From positions 1,721 to 51,357 of the forward strand of contig MEGH01000046.1 of assembly GCA_001725415.1 (NCBI GenBank): a stretch of DNA of 49,637 bases. The letters are read 5' to 3'. The notes under the pieces are model-generated. The model saw only the letters and a program-made list of their open reading frames with translations. It was not told the DNA's origin and made no database searches. Each line of letters begins with the position of its first letter. Within the stretch, counting starts at the first letter, position 1. Origin of the DNA: Pseudonocardia sp. SCN 73-27. Lineage in GTDB: Bacteria; Actinomycetota; Actinomycetes; Mycobacteriales; Pseudonocardiaceae. Positions 1-6,945 of this stretch are shown piece by piece. Both the position numbers and the translations under genes were made by a program.

Positions 1-188
1 CCCGCCGCGCCGCCGCCGTCGCGGTCGTGCCCATGCACGTCGTGGTCGCGGGGAACCGCGCCGTCGCGCGCCCGCTGGAGGTCACCGGTCTGGCCGCCGT
101 CTTCACCCTCGCCGACTCCGTGCAATCGGTGGCCGAGACCCTCGACGCCACGGCGGCGGCCGACCAGGATCACCCCCATGATCGGTGA
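1..188 (+). CDS. STAS-domain anti-sigma factor antagonist, C-terminal part
   Basis: The reading frame enters from the left edge (first full codon at position 3) and stops with TGA at 186-188, so only about 61 C-terminal residues are visible. They contain a V-V-V-A-G strand, then R-P-L-E-V-T-G-L and a helix ending in S-V-A-E-T-L. This is the usual last strand and helix of a STAS domain of the RsbV/SpoIIAA type, where the L-x-x-x-G-L segment follows the phosphorylatable serine region. The conserved serine itself lies outside the window. The gene overlaps the start of the following epimerase gene by 11 bases, so the two are probably co-transcribed. Family assignment is by pattern recognition of a fragment. 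Confidence 0.7.
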   Translation, partial: RRAAAVAVVPMHVVVAGNRAVARPLEVTGLAAVFTLADSVQSVAETLDATAAADQDHPHDR

Positions 189-1095
189 CGTGCCCCAGAC
201 GATGCCCCCCACCGGCCGCCAGCTCACGGTGACCGACGGCGCGGGCACCACCGCCGTCGTCACCGAGGTCGGCGCCGGCCTGCGCGCCTTCGAGTCCGGC
301 GGCCGCGCCTACGCCGAGACCTACCCCGAGGACGTCCGCCCGCCCCGCGGCTGCGGCGCCCTCCTCGCGCCCTGGCCCAACCGTGTCCGCGGCGGCCGCT
401 GGACCTGGGAGGGTGCCGAGCAGCAGCTCGCCCTCACCGAACCCGCCGCGGGCAACGCCATCCACGGGCTCCTGCGCCACGTCTGCTGGACCGTCGCCGA
501 ACAGACCTCCGACGCCGTCACCCTGGCCGCCGTCGCCGTCCCGCAGCCGGGGTGGCCGCAGCCGGTGCGCATCACCGTCGGCTACTCCGTGGCCGCCGAC
601 GGGCTCACCGTCGCCATCGGCGCGCAGAACCTCGGCACCGACGACGTCCCCTTCGGCGTCGGCTCCCACCCCTACCTGCGCGTCGGCACCACGGCGGTCC
701 GCGACTGCACCCTCCACCTCGGCGCCACCACCGCCATCACGCTGCGCGACCAGCTCCCCGAGGGCGATCCGCGACCCCTCACCGACGACGAGCGCACCAT
801 CGCGCTGCGCGACGCCCGTCTCGACGACTGCTTCGGCGGCGCCCGCCCCGAACCCGGCGACGACCTCGTCCGCCACCGCCTCACCTCGTCCGACGGCGGG
901 GTCGAGCTGTGGGCCGATCCCGCCTTCGGCTGGGTGCAGGTCTTCACCCCCGACGACCTCGGCGGCAACGGTCCGGCGGTCGCCGTCGAACCGATGACCT
1001 GCCCGCCCGACGCCCTCAACTCCGGCGACGGCCTCGTCGTCCTCGCGCCCGGCGAATCGTGGAGCGCCCGCTGGGGGCTCCGCCCGCTGACCTGA
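178..1095 (+). CDS. aldose 1-epimerase family protein
   Basis: This 305-residue protein has the length and motifs of the galactose mutarotase-like family, which interconverts alpha and beta anomers of aldoses in the cytoplasm. Visible signatures are P-W-P-N-R-V-R-G-G-R-W at residues 65-75, H-G-L-L-R at 96-100 with the conserved catalytic His96, G-S-H-P-Y-L in the middle, and E-P-M-T-C-P-P-D-A-L-N-S-G near the C terminus carrying the catalytic Glu. The ATG at 178 overlaps the end of the STAS gene. A second in-frame ATG lies at 205, and neither has a convincing ribosome binding site, so the start is uncertain. The substrate cannot be told from sequence. Confidence 0.9.
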   Translation: MIGDVPQTMPPTGRQLTVTDGAGTTAVVTEVGAGLRAFESGGRAYAETYPEDVRPPRGCGALLAPWPNRVRGGRWTWEGAEQQLALTEPAAGNAIHGLLRHVCWTVAEQTSDAVTLAAVAVPQPGWPQPVRITVGYSVAADGLTVAIGAQNLGTDDVPFGVGSHPYLRVGTTAVRDCTLHLGATTAITLRDQLPEGDPRPLTDDERTIALRDARLDDCFGGARPEPGDDLVRHRLTSSDGGVELWADPAFGWVQVFTPDDLGGNGPAVAVEPMTCPPDALNSGDGLVVLAPGESWSARWGLRPLT

Positions 1096-1145
1096 TCACA
1101 CCGGCCCCATGTCACAGGAACGGTCGACACGCACCGGGCATCGAT

Positions 1146-1151
1146 TACGGT
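1146..1151 (+). promoter_or_regulatory. -10 box of leaderless cobF promoter
   Basis: TACGGT ends six bases before the ATG at 1158. This TAnnnT box plus 6-7 bases plus start codon is the usual actinobacterial leaderless layout, and no Shine-Dalgarno sequence precedes the ATG. Confidence 0.55.
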
Positions 1152-1157
1152 CGTGCC

Positions 1158-1943
1158 ATGCGGACGGTGCTCGTGATCGGGATCGGCGCGGGCGACCCCG
1201 ACCATCTGACCCTGCAGGCGGTCGCGGCCATGCGCCGCGCCGAGGTGTTCTTCGGCATCGACAAGGGCACGGTCAAGGACGACCTCGCCGCGCTGCGCAC
1301 CGAACTGCTCACCCGCCACGTCGACCCCGGGACCTACCGCGTCGTCGACGCCCCCGATCCCGAACGCGACCGCGTCGCCGACGGCAGCGCCTACCGCGAC
1401 GCCGTCCTCGACTGGCAGGACCGGCGCGCCGAACTCTACGCCGCCATGATCGCCGACGAGCTCGGCCCCGACGGCGTCGGCGCCTTCCTGGTCTGGGGCG
1501 ACCCCTCCCTCTACGACGGCACGCTGCGGCTCCTCGCCGGCGTCCGCGACAGCGACGTCGCCTCCGGCGGCCAGGGCTTCGACATCGAGTCCGTCCCCGG
1601 CATCAGCAGCGTCGCCGCACTGGCCGCCGCGCACCGCCTCATCCTCAACCGGGTCGGCGGCTCCGTACTGGTGACGACGGGCAGGCGCCTCGGCGCCGGC
1701 ATGCCCCGCGACGTCGACGACGTCGTGGTCATGCTCGACGGCGCCACCACGTTCGCCACGCTGCCCGACGACGACCTCGCCATCTTCTGGGGCGCCTACC
1801 TCGGCACCCCCGACCAGATCCTCGTCAGCGGCGACCTGCAGAAGGTCAAGGACGAGATCGTCCGCGTCCGCGCCGAGGCCCGCGACCGCAAGGGCTGGAT
1901 CATGGACACCTACCTGCTGCGCCGCGACCCCGGCAGGCGCTGA
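1158..1943 (+). CDS. cobF: precorrin-6A synthase (deacetylating)
   Basis: The 261-residue product is a tetrapyrrole methylase. It begins V-L-V-I-G-I-G-A-G-D-P-D-H-L-T, the SAM-binding first loop, and has W-G-D-P-S-L-Y-D and S-V-P-G-I-S-S-V further on. The residues F-F-G-I-D-K-G and L-R-R-D-P near the end are typical of CobF, which methylates C-1 of precorrin-5 and removes the acetyl group in the aerobic cobalamin pathway. Family length (about 250-260) agrees. The ATG at 1158 is preceded by a -10 box but no ribosome binding site, which suggests a leaderless mRNA. It lies 8 kb from the main cobalamin block and is probably transcribed alone. Confidence 0.92.
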   Translation: MRTVLVIGIGAGDPDHLTLQAVAAMRRAEVFFGIDKGTVKDDLAALRTELLTRHVDPGTYRVVDAPDPERDRVADGSAYRDAVLDWQDRRAELYAAMIADELGPDGVGAFLVWGDPSLYDGTLRLLAGVRDSDVASGGQGFDIESVPGISSVAALAAAHRLILNRVGGSVLVTTGRRLGAGMPRDVDDVVVMLDGATTFATLPDDDLAIFWGAYLGTPDQILVSGDLQKVKDEIVRVRAEARDRKGWIMDTYLLRRDPGRR

Positions 1944-2051
1944 CCCCATGTGCCGCGAACGTCTCCGATTGAGACGGCGATCACCCGGGACCTCACGCAG
2001 ACTGGCCGATCATGCCGGTGGACGACTCGACTCTCGCGGAGGGCTGAGCGG

Positions 2052-3302
2052 GTGAACGCGATGACCATGGCGGTGAAGGCGCGTGTCGAACGTGCCAGAT
2101 CCGGGGCGTTGCTCCTCGGTCCGGCGCTCGTGGCGGCCGCCGCCTACGTCGACCCGGGCAACGTCGCCACCAACACCGCCGCCGGCGCGGGATTCGGCTA
2201 CCTGCTCGTCTGGGTCGTGCTCGCCGCCAACGTCATGGCCGGCCTCGTCCAGTACCTCTCGGCCAAGCTCGGGCTCGTCACCGGCAAGTCGTTACCCGAG
2301 TCGCTGCGCGACCACCTCCCGCGCCGCGCCCGGTTCGCCTACTGGGCCCAGGCCGAGCTCGTCACCATGGCCACCGACCTCGCTGAGGTCCTCGGCGGCG
2401 CCATCGCTCTCGCCCTGCTCTTCGACCTGCCCCTCATCTGGGGTGGCGCCATCACCGCCGTGGTGTCGATGGTGATCCTCAAGGTCGCCGACCGCTTCGG
2501 GCAGAAACCCTTCGAACGCGTCGTCACCACGATGCTGCTCGTCGTCGGCATCGGGTTCGTCGCCAGCCTCTTCGTCGCCCCGCCCTCGGCCGCGGGCATC
2601 GTCGGCGGCATCGTCCCCGGCTTCGAGGGCACCAGCAGCATCCTGCTCGCCGCCGGCATGCTCGGCGCCACCGTCATGCCCCACGCGATCTACGTGCACT
2701 CGTCGCTCTCGCGCGACCGGCACGGCTCGCCGGCCCCCGGCCCCGAGCGCCGTAGGCTCCTGTCGGCCACCAAGGCGGACGTCGCCGTCGCTCTCACCGT
2801 CGCCGGTGCCGTCAACCTCGGGCTGCTGCTCGTCGGCGCGGCCCTGCTCAGCGGTGACGAACGCACCGAGACACTCGAAGGCGTCCACGCCGCCATCGGC
2901 GACAAGGCCGGCCCCCTCTTCGCGCTCGGCTTCGCCATCGCCCTGCTCTTCTCCGGCCTGGCCTCGACGGCCGTCGGCTGCTACTCCGGCTCCGTCGTCA
3001 TGGCGGGGCTGTTGAAGGTCAAGGTGCCGCTGCCGGCGCGGCGCGTCGTCACCGCGATCCCCGCGCTCGTCGTCCTCGGGATGGGCATCGACCCCACCTG
3101 GGCGCTGATCGTCTCCCAGGTCGTCCTCTCCTTCGGTATCCCTTTCGCCCTCATCCCGCTGGTGATCCTCACCTCGCGGCGCTCGATCATGGGCGACGAC
3201 GTCAACAAGCGGTTCACGGTGGTCGCCGGGATCGTCGTCTGCACGGCGATCGTCGCCCTCAACGTCGTCCTGCTGTACCTGACGGTGACCGGCCAGGGCT
3301 GA
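2052..3302 (+). CDS. mntH: Nramp-family divalent metal transporter
   Basis: This 416-residue polytopic membrane protein belongs to the Nramp family, which imports Mn2+ and Fe2+ with protons. D-P-G-N at residues 34-37 is the metal-binding motif of transmembrane helix 1. M-P-H-A-I-Y at 209-214 is the helix 6 counterpart, whose Met contributes to Mn selectivity. About eleven hydrophobic segments are visible. GTG at 2052 is chosen because GGAGGG at 2038-2043 sits eight bases upstream; an in-frame ATG at 2061 is the alternative. The upstream gap (1944-2051) contains a short inverted repeat, CGTCTC-N5-GAGACG at 1960-1976, that might be an operator. No metalloregulator gene is adjacent. Confidence 0.92.
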   Translation: MNAMTMAVKARVERARSGALLLGPALVAAAAYVDPGNVATNTAAGAGFGYLLVWVVLAANVMAGLVQYLSAKLGLVTGKSLPESLRDHLPRRARFAYWAQAELVTMATDLAEVLGGAIALALLFDLPLIWGGAITAVVSMVILKVADRFGQKPFERVVTTMLLVVGIGFVASLFVAPPSAAGIVGGIVPGFEGTSSILLAAGMLGATVMPHAIYVHSSLSRDRHGSPAPGPERRRLLSATKADVAVALTVAGAVNLGLLLVGAALLSGDERTETLEGVHAAIGDKAGPLFALGFAIALLFSGLASTAVGCYSGSVVMAGLLKVKVPLPARRVVTAIPALVVLGMGIDPTWALIVSQVVLSFGIPFALIPLVILTSRRSIMGDDVNKRFTVVAGIVVCTAIVALNVVLLYLTVTGQG

Positions 3303-3646
3303 CCAGGGGCGCGCCGCAGCGGTGCACCCTGCCGCCGCACACCTTTCGGATGCGCAGCACTCCCTGCAGCCTGTGCGGCGCGCACCGAAGATGTGCGGCG
3401 CGCACGACCACTGCCGGGTGGGCGCGTCGCCACGCCGGTCGAGCCGGTGCGCAGCGGCGTCCGGCCGTCGGGCCGCGGTCGAGTCGGCGGGCAGCGCCTC
3501 GATCAGCGGACGTGCGCTGCGGCGAGCCGGTGAGCGTCGTGCTCTGTGCGGCCAGCGGTGTTTGCCCGGGGGTGGGTTCGTGCAACTCCCGATGCGTACG
3601 ACCTGCCGCGGCCACCCGCGCCGAACCCAGTTCACGGAGCGTGCCG
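3303..3646. other. 344-bp gap between mntH and the anti-sigma gene
   Basis: No convincing gene is seen here. Reading frames through it have Arg/Ser/Ala-rich shadow composition. The notable content is a pair of 14-base direct repeats, TGTGCGGCGCGCAC, at 3372-3385 and 3392-3405, each containing the palindrome GTGCG-GCG-CGCAC. They are spaced 20 bases apart, close to two helical turns, as a tandem operator would be. GGAG at 3635-3638 is the ribosome binding site of the next gene. Confidence 0.5.
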
Positions 3647-4144
3647 ATGAGCAAGCCCGCCCGCCACTCCGACCCGACCCACCCCGACCGCAACCACGAC
3701 GCCGTCGCCGAGGCGGAGCAGCCGCGGTCCGTCGAGTTCGTCCACCGTTCCTGGCCTGCGGAGGCGGCCGCGCTGGGGCACATCCGTCGTGAGCTGGTCG
3801 CCTGGATCGGATCGCTCGGGCTCACCCTGGAAGAGGTCGACGACGTCGTCCTCGCCGTCGACGAGGCCGCCGCCAATGTCGTCGAGCACGCCTACAGTCC
3901 CGACGACTCCGGCAGCGTCGAGCTGACGTTGTGGACGGAGCCGGACGCGTTGTGCATCGAGATCACCGACCACGGCACGTGGAACCCGACGGAGACGCCG
4001 GGCCGGGGGATCGGGCTGATGCAGCGCATGGTCGGTGCCGTGCTGATCCACGTCGACGACCGTGGCAGCAAGGTGCTGTTGCGTCATCCGTTGCCGGGCG
4101 CGCGCGCCGAGGACTCCGGACGGCCCCACGCCGAGGGCGCCTGA
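3647..4144 (+). CDS. RsbW-like anti-sigma factor histidine kinase-type ATPase
   Basis: The 165-residue protein is a HATPase_c_2 (GHKL fold) anti-sigma regulatory factor. Residues 70-82 give the N box (A-V-D-E-A-A-A-N-V-V-E-H-A, with the Mg-coordinating Asn77). D-H-G at 108-110 is the G1 region, and G-R-G-I-G-L-M-Q-R-M at 119-128 is the ATP lid. Such proteins bind a sigma factor and phosphorylate STAS-domain antagonists like the one whose tail opens this window, although no sigma gene is adjacent. The ATG at 3647 has GGAG eight bases upstream. Upstream in-frame starts would add an Arg-rich stretch and are rejected. It converges on the TetR gene, with only three bases between the stop codons. 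Confidence 0.88.
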   Translation: MSKPARHSDPTHPDRNHDAVAEAEQPRSVEFVHRSWPAEAAALGHIRRELVAWIGSLGLTLEEVDDVVLAVDEAAANVVEHAYSPDDSGSVELTLWTEPDALCIEITDHGTWNPTETPGRGIGLMQRMVGAVLIHVDDRGSKVLLRHPLPGARAEDSGRPHAEGA

Positions 4145-4147
4145 GGG

Positions 4148-4792
4148 TCAGACGGCTCCGTCGCTCGCGGCAGCCTGTCTGGCGGTGGGGGCGCCGGTGC
4201 GGCCGTCCAGGATCGCCTGCGCGCCGCGGAGCACGTGCGCGCTGATCGTGTCGGGGTCGGCCCCGGCGATGGGGCGGGTGGCGATGACGGTGCGCAGCAG
4301 CCCGATGCCGAGCAGCCAGGCGAGGACGAGCTCGGCGCGCAGGGCGGCGTCGTCGGCGTCGTCGGTGGCGGCGAGCGCGGCGAAGGTTCCTGCCCAGCGC
4401 GACTCCAGCTCGGCGCGCATGAGCTTGCCCGCTTCGCTGCTGCCGGTGGAGCGCAGCACGGCGAAGAAGAGCTCGGTGCCGCTGGGGTCCTCGGCCATGA
4501 TCGCGCCGAGGGTGCGGCGCAGCAGCTCCTCGGGCGGCCCGTCCTCGAGCACGGCCATGGCCTCACCGGAGATCGCCTCGGCGAAGAGGCCTTCCTTGTT
4601 GCCGAAGTGGCGGAACAGGAGGGCCTGGTTGACCCCGGCGCGGTCGGCGACGGCGCGAACCGTCGTGGCGTCGTAGCCGACGGAGGCGAACAGCTCGCGG
4701 GCGGCTTCGAGGAGTGCCCGGCGGGTGGCCGCGGCGTCGCGAGGTCGGGGCGGCCTGACTCCCCGACCGTCGGACTCGCCCCTGCCCGCCAT
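4148..4792 (-). CDS. TetR-family transcriptional regulator
   Basis: The 214-residue protein has a TetR N-terminal DNA-binding domain. Residues 22-40 form helix 1 (T-R-R-A-L-L-E-A-A-R-E-L-F-A-S-V-G-Y) and 42-65 the helix-turn-helix (A-T-T-V-R-A-V-A-D-R-A-G-V-N-Q-A-L-L-F-R-H-F). The C-terminal half is Ala/Leu-rich and helical, as expected for the ligand-binding domain, with no recognisable ligand specificity. The ATG at 4792 follows a good GAGGAGA ribosome binding site, so the longer reading frame to 4876 is not used. The target is unknown; the 242-bp divergent gap in front of the DUF5709 gene shows no clear TetR palindrome. Confidence 0.88.
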   Translation of the reverse strand: MAGRGESDGRGVRPPRPRDAAATRRALLEAARELFASVGYDATTVRAVADRAGVNQALLFRHFGNKEGLFAEAISGEAMAVLEDGPPEELLRRTLGAIMAEDPSGTELFFAVLRSTGSSEAGKLMRAELESRWAGTFAALAATDDADDAALRAELVLAWLLGIGLLRTVIATRPIAGADPDTISAHVLRGAQAILDGRTGAPTARQAAASDGAV

Positions 4793-5034
4793 CTGGTCTC
4801 CTCGCCGTGCCCGCGCTGCCGACCTGCCGCACGTTTCGTCCGGATCGTCCCGACCTGTTTCCGGTGTGGTCATCACAACACATCGGCCCCACCACGACGG
4901 CGCCGGACGACGGCGACGCGCCCGGCGGGCCCCCGGACGGGGGCGGGCGGTGTGGCGACGGTGCCGGCCGGGTATCCGCGTCGACCACCGGACGGGACAC
5001 CGTCCGGCCCCCGAACGAGAGGAACGACCGGCCG

Positions 5035-5658
5035 ATGTCGCGCCGTGACGACCCGCAACCGCAGGACCCCGACGCGGGCCAGATGGTCCAGGAGGACGCC
5101 GAGTACACGCTGACCGGGACGGGCGACCCGTTGGACTCGGGCTACGTCCCGCCCGACCGGCCGTTGGAGCTCGACGGCGACACCGTGACGCCGGCGGGTG
5201 CCCGGGCGGGGGAGTCGCTCGACGACCGGCTCGCCCGCGAGCTGCCCGAGGACGCGTCCGCGACCGACCCCGAGCGCGCGGGCCGGCTCGAACCCGACGA
5301 GGGCGACGACACCGCGGCGCGCGATGTCGGAGTCGACGGGGGTGCGGCGTCGGCGGAGGAGGCGGCGGTGCACCGCACCGGCGGTGACGGTGACGCCCTG
5401 GAGCCGGTCGTGGACGACAGCCCGATGGAGGATCCCGAGGTGGCCGAGCAGCTGGACAGCGACCCCCGGGCCGAGCAGGCCGAGCGGGATGCGAGTCGTG
5501 ACGCGGAGGGTGACCCGGTCGCGGGGCGCGACGCCGAGCACCGTGGTGAGCCGCTCGACGACCGTGCGGCGGGGATCGACGCGCACCCCGACGCCGGCGG
5601 CGCGGTGGCGCCCGCGTCGGGACGTGACGACGTGGGTACCGAGGGCCGCCTGCGCTGA
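5035..5658 (+). CDS. DUF5709 domain-containing protein
   Basis: This is a 207-residue, extremely acidic protein (many Asp and Glu) without hydrophobic segments, probably largely disordered. The N-terminal Y-T-L-T-G-T-G-D-P-L-D-S-G-Y-x-P-P-D-R-P and the following L-D-D-R-L-A-R-E-L-P-E match the DUF5709 pattern found across actinobacteria. The function of that family is not known. The ATG at 5035 is preceded by GAGAGGAA at about 5017-5024. It is divergent from the TetR gene across a 242-bp gap (4793-5034), in which nothing else was recognised. Confidence 0.8.
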   Translation: MSRRDDPQPQDPDAGQMVQEDAEYTLTGTGDPLDSGYVPPDRPLELDGDTVTPAGARAGESLDDRLARELPEDASATDPERAGRLEPDEGDDTAARDVGVDGGAASAEEAAVHRTGGDGDALEPVVDDSPMEDPEVAEQLDSDPRAEQAERDASRDAEGDPVAGRDAEHRGEPLDDRAAGIDAHPDAGGAVAPASGRDDVGTEGRLR

Positions 5659-5706
5659 GCAGGCGGCCGGGTCCGACGACGGTCGGTCATACGGGCGGTT
5701 GGACGG

Positions 5707-6117
5707 TCAGGGACAACCCTGGGTGAGCTTGGCGATCTCGGAGTCGATGTCCATGCAGTCGGACTCGGCGCCGAGGGGGACGAGCTCGACGGTGGACTCG
5801 ACGAAGCTGCGCAGCAGGTCGCGGTCGACCTCGAGGATCGCGCGGCCGTCGTGCGAGGAGATCTCGATCTCGACGATGTCGTAGCCCTGGACGATCTGGG
5901 GGCTCATGCGGACGTGGCCGTAGCCGGCGGGCCCTTCGAGCGCTTCGACGACCAGGTCGCGCGCGACCATCCACTCGACCCAGCGGTCGCTGCGGGTGCG
6001 GACGGCGAGGACGACGGCGAAGGGGTCGTCGGCGGCGTAGGACCAGCGGGTCACGACCGGCGCGGGCTGGCCGTGGAGGACGGTGAACATGTCCTGCTGG
6101 ACCGAGTCGGTCGTCAT
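5707..6117 (-). CDS. SsgA-family sporulation/cell division regulator (SsgB-like)
   Basis: The 136-residue protein has the SsgA-like (SALP) architecture: a V-T-R-W-S-Y-A-A-D-D-P-F-A-V strand, then W-V-E-W-M-V-A-R-D-L-V and G-H-V-R-M-S-P. SALPs guide septum placement; SsgB recruits FtsZ in sporulating actinomycetes. The length fits SsgB, usually the only family member outside Streptomyces, which is why that identity is favoured. The ATG at 6117 has GGGAG upstream on the reverse strand. The 143-bp upstream region contains a 28-bp imperfect palindrome centred on GAATTC (6223-6250). The protein is acidic and has no membrane segment. Confidence 0.87.
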   Translation of the reverse strand: MTTDSVQQDMFTVLHGQPAPVVTRWSYAADDPFAVVLAVRTRSDRWVEWMVARDLVVEALEGPAGYGHVRMSPQIVQGYDIVEIEISSHDGRAILEVDRDLLRSFVESTVELVPLGAESDCMDIDSEIAKLTQGCP

Positions 6118-6222
6118 GGTCGTGCTCCCTGGTGCGGTGGTGCCGGTCCCCGATGTTCCGGTCTTGCACAGGGAATCGTCCGGAGCCGCCGGAACGCTGC
6201 ACATTCACGGCCGGTTCACTCG

Positions 6223-6250
6223 ATCAGATGACCGAATTCGATCATCTGAT
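6223..6250. promoter_or_regulatory. 28-bp palindrome upstream of the SsgA-family gene
   Basis: ATCAGATGA (6223-6231) and TCATCTGAT (6242-6250) flank a GAATTC centre. It lies between the end of the lipoprotein gene and the SsgA-family start, and is unusually AT-rich for this genome. It could be an operator or a terminator hairpin for the lipoprotein gene; there is no T-run on either side. Confidence 0.5.
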
Positions 6251-6260
6251 GAGCGCAGCG

Positions 6261-6755
6261 TCAGTTCCGCCGTTCGGCGGACACGATCCAGATGCCTGCT
6301 GACCCGGTCGTGGCAGGTTGCACCAATGTGAGAGTGACGGAGCCGGCGTCGGGGTCGGTGACGACGACGGTGTCGCCGTCGGGTGCTCCGGCGCTCGGCG
6401 CGTGCCACCGCAGGACGGTCGTCGCGTAGTTGGTGGCGACCTCGGAGGGGTCGAGCAGCCACGGCTGGGAGCCCTGGTCGACCTGAGCCTGCAGGGCCTT
6501 GGCCTGGGTCGCGTCGGTCACCGGCCACAGCAACGCCCCCGGTGCCGCGAAGGTGGAGCCGGCGGGCGGTGGCGTCGCCATCGGAGTCGGCTGTGTCGCG
6601 GACGTCGCCGCGGCGGTGGACCCCGACGGCTGCGATCCGCAGCCCGCGACCGAGACCGCGGCCACCAGGGCCAGGGCCACGGCCACGCGCGCCGGTGCGG
6701 CCCACCGGCGGCGCGCGGAGCGGACGGGAGCAGGAGTGGCAGGCTGCGTCGTCAC
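6261..6755 (-). CDS. putative secreted lipoprotein
   Basis: Starting at GTG 6755, the 164-residue product has a basic N-terminus (R-S-A-R-R-R-W), a hydrophobic stretch (A-V-A-L-A-L-V-A-A-V) and the lipobox S-V-A-G-C, so it should be exported and lipid-anchored. A Ser/Thr/Pro-rich linker follows, then a compact domain of about 100 residues ending V-S-A-E-R-R-N. I do not recognise that domain. The TAGCGT box at 6764-6769 lies eight bases before GTG, consistent with a leaderless start; the longer frame to 6947 would overlap the divergent ligase gene. Function unknown. Confidence 0.75.
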   Translation of the reverse strand: MTTQPATPAPVRSARRRWAAPARVAVALALVAAVSVAGCGSQPSGSTAAATSATQPTPMATPPPAGSTFAAPGALLWPVTDATQAKALQAQVDQGSQPWLLDPSEVATNYATTVLRWHAPSAGAPDGDTVVVTDPDAGSVTLTLVQPATTGSAGIWIVSAERRN

Positions 6756-6945
6756 GACCCGGCACGCTAGCCCGCCACGCCCGCCGCGGGTGTCGTTCCC
6801 GCCCGGCACGTCAGGCTGACGTGGGGCTGCGCGCGGGTACCCCGCCGGACGGTCAGCCCGGTCCGTCGCCACACCCTCCGCGCGGGCCGCGCCGTGGCTA
6901 GGGTGACTGCCGGACATGATCGGCGAGCCGACGACGGAGTGGGAC

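Noticed and set aside
552-1157. N-terminal extension of the cobF reading frame
   Set aside because: The upstream part is Arg/His-rich and lies out of phase over the epimerase gene. CobF homology begins exactly at ATG 1158.
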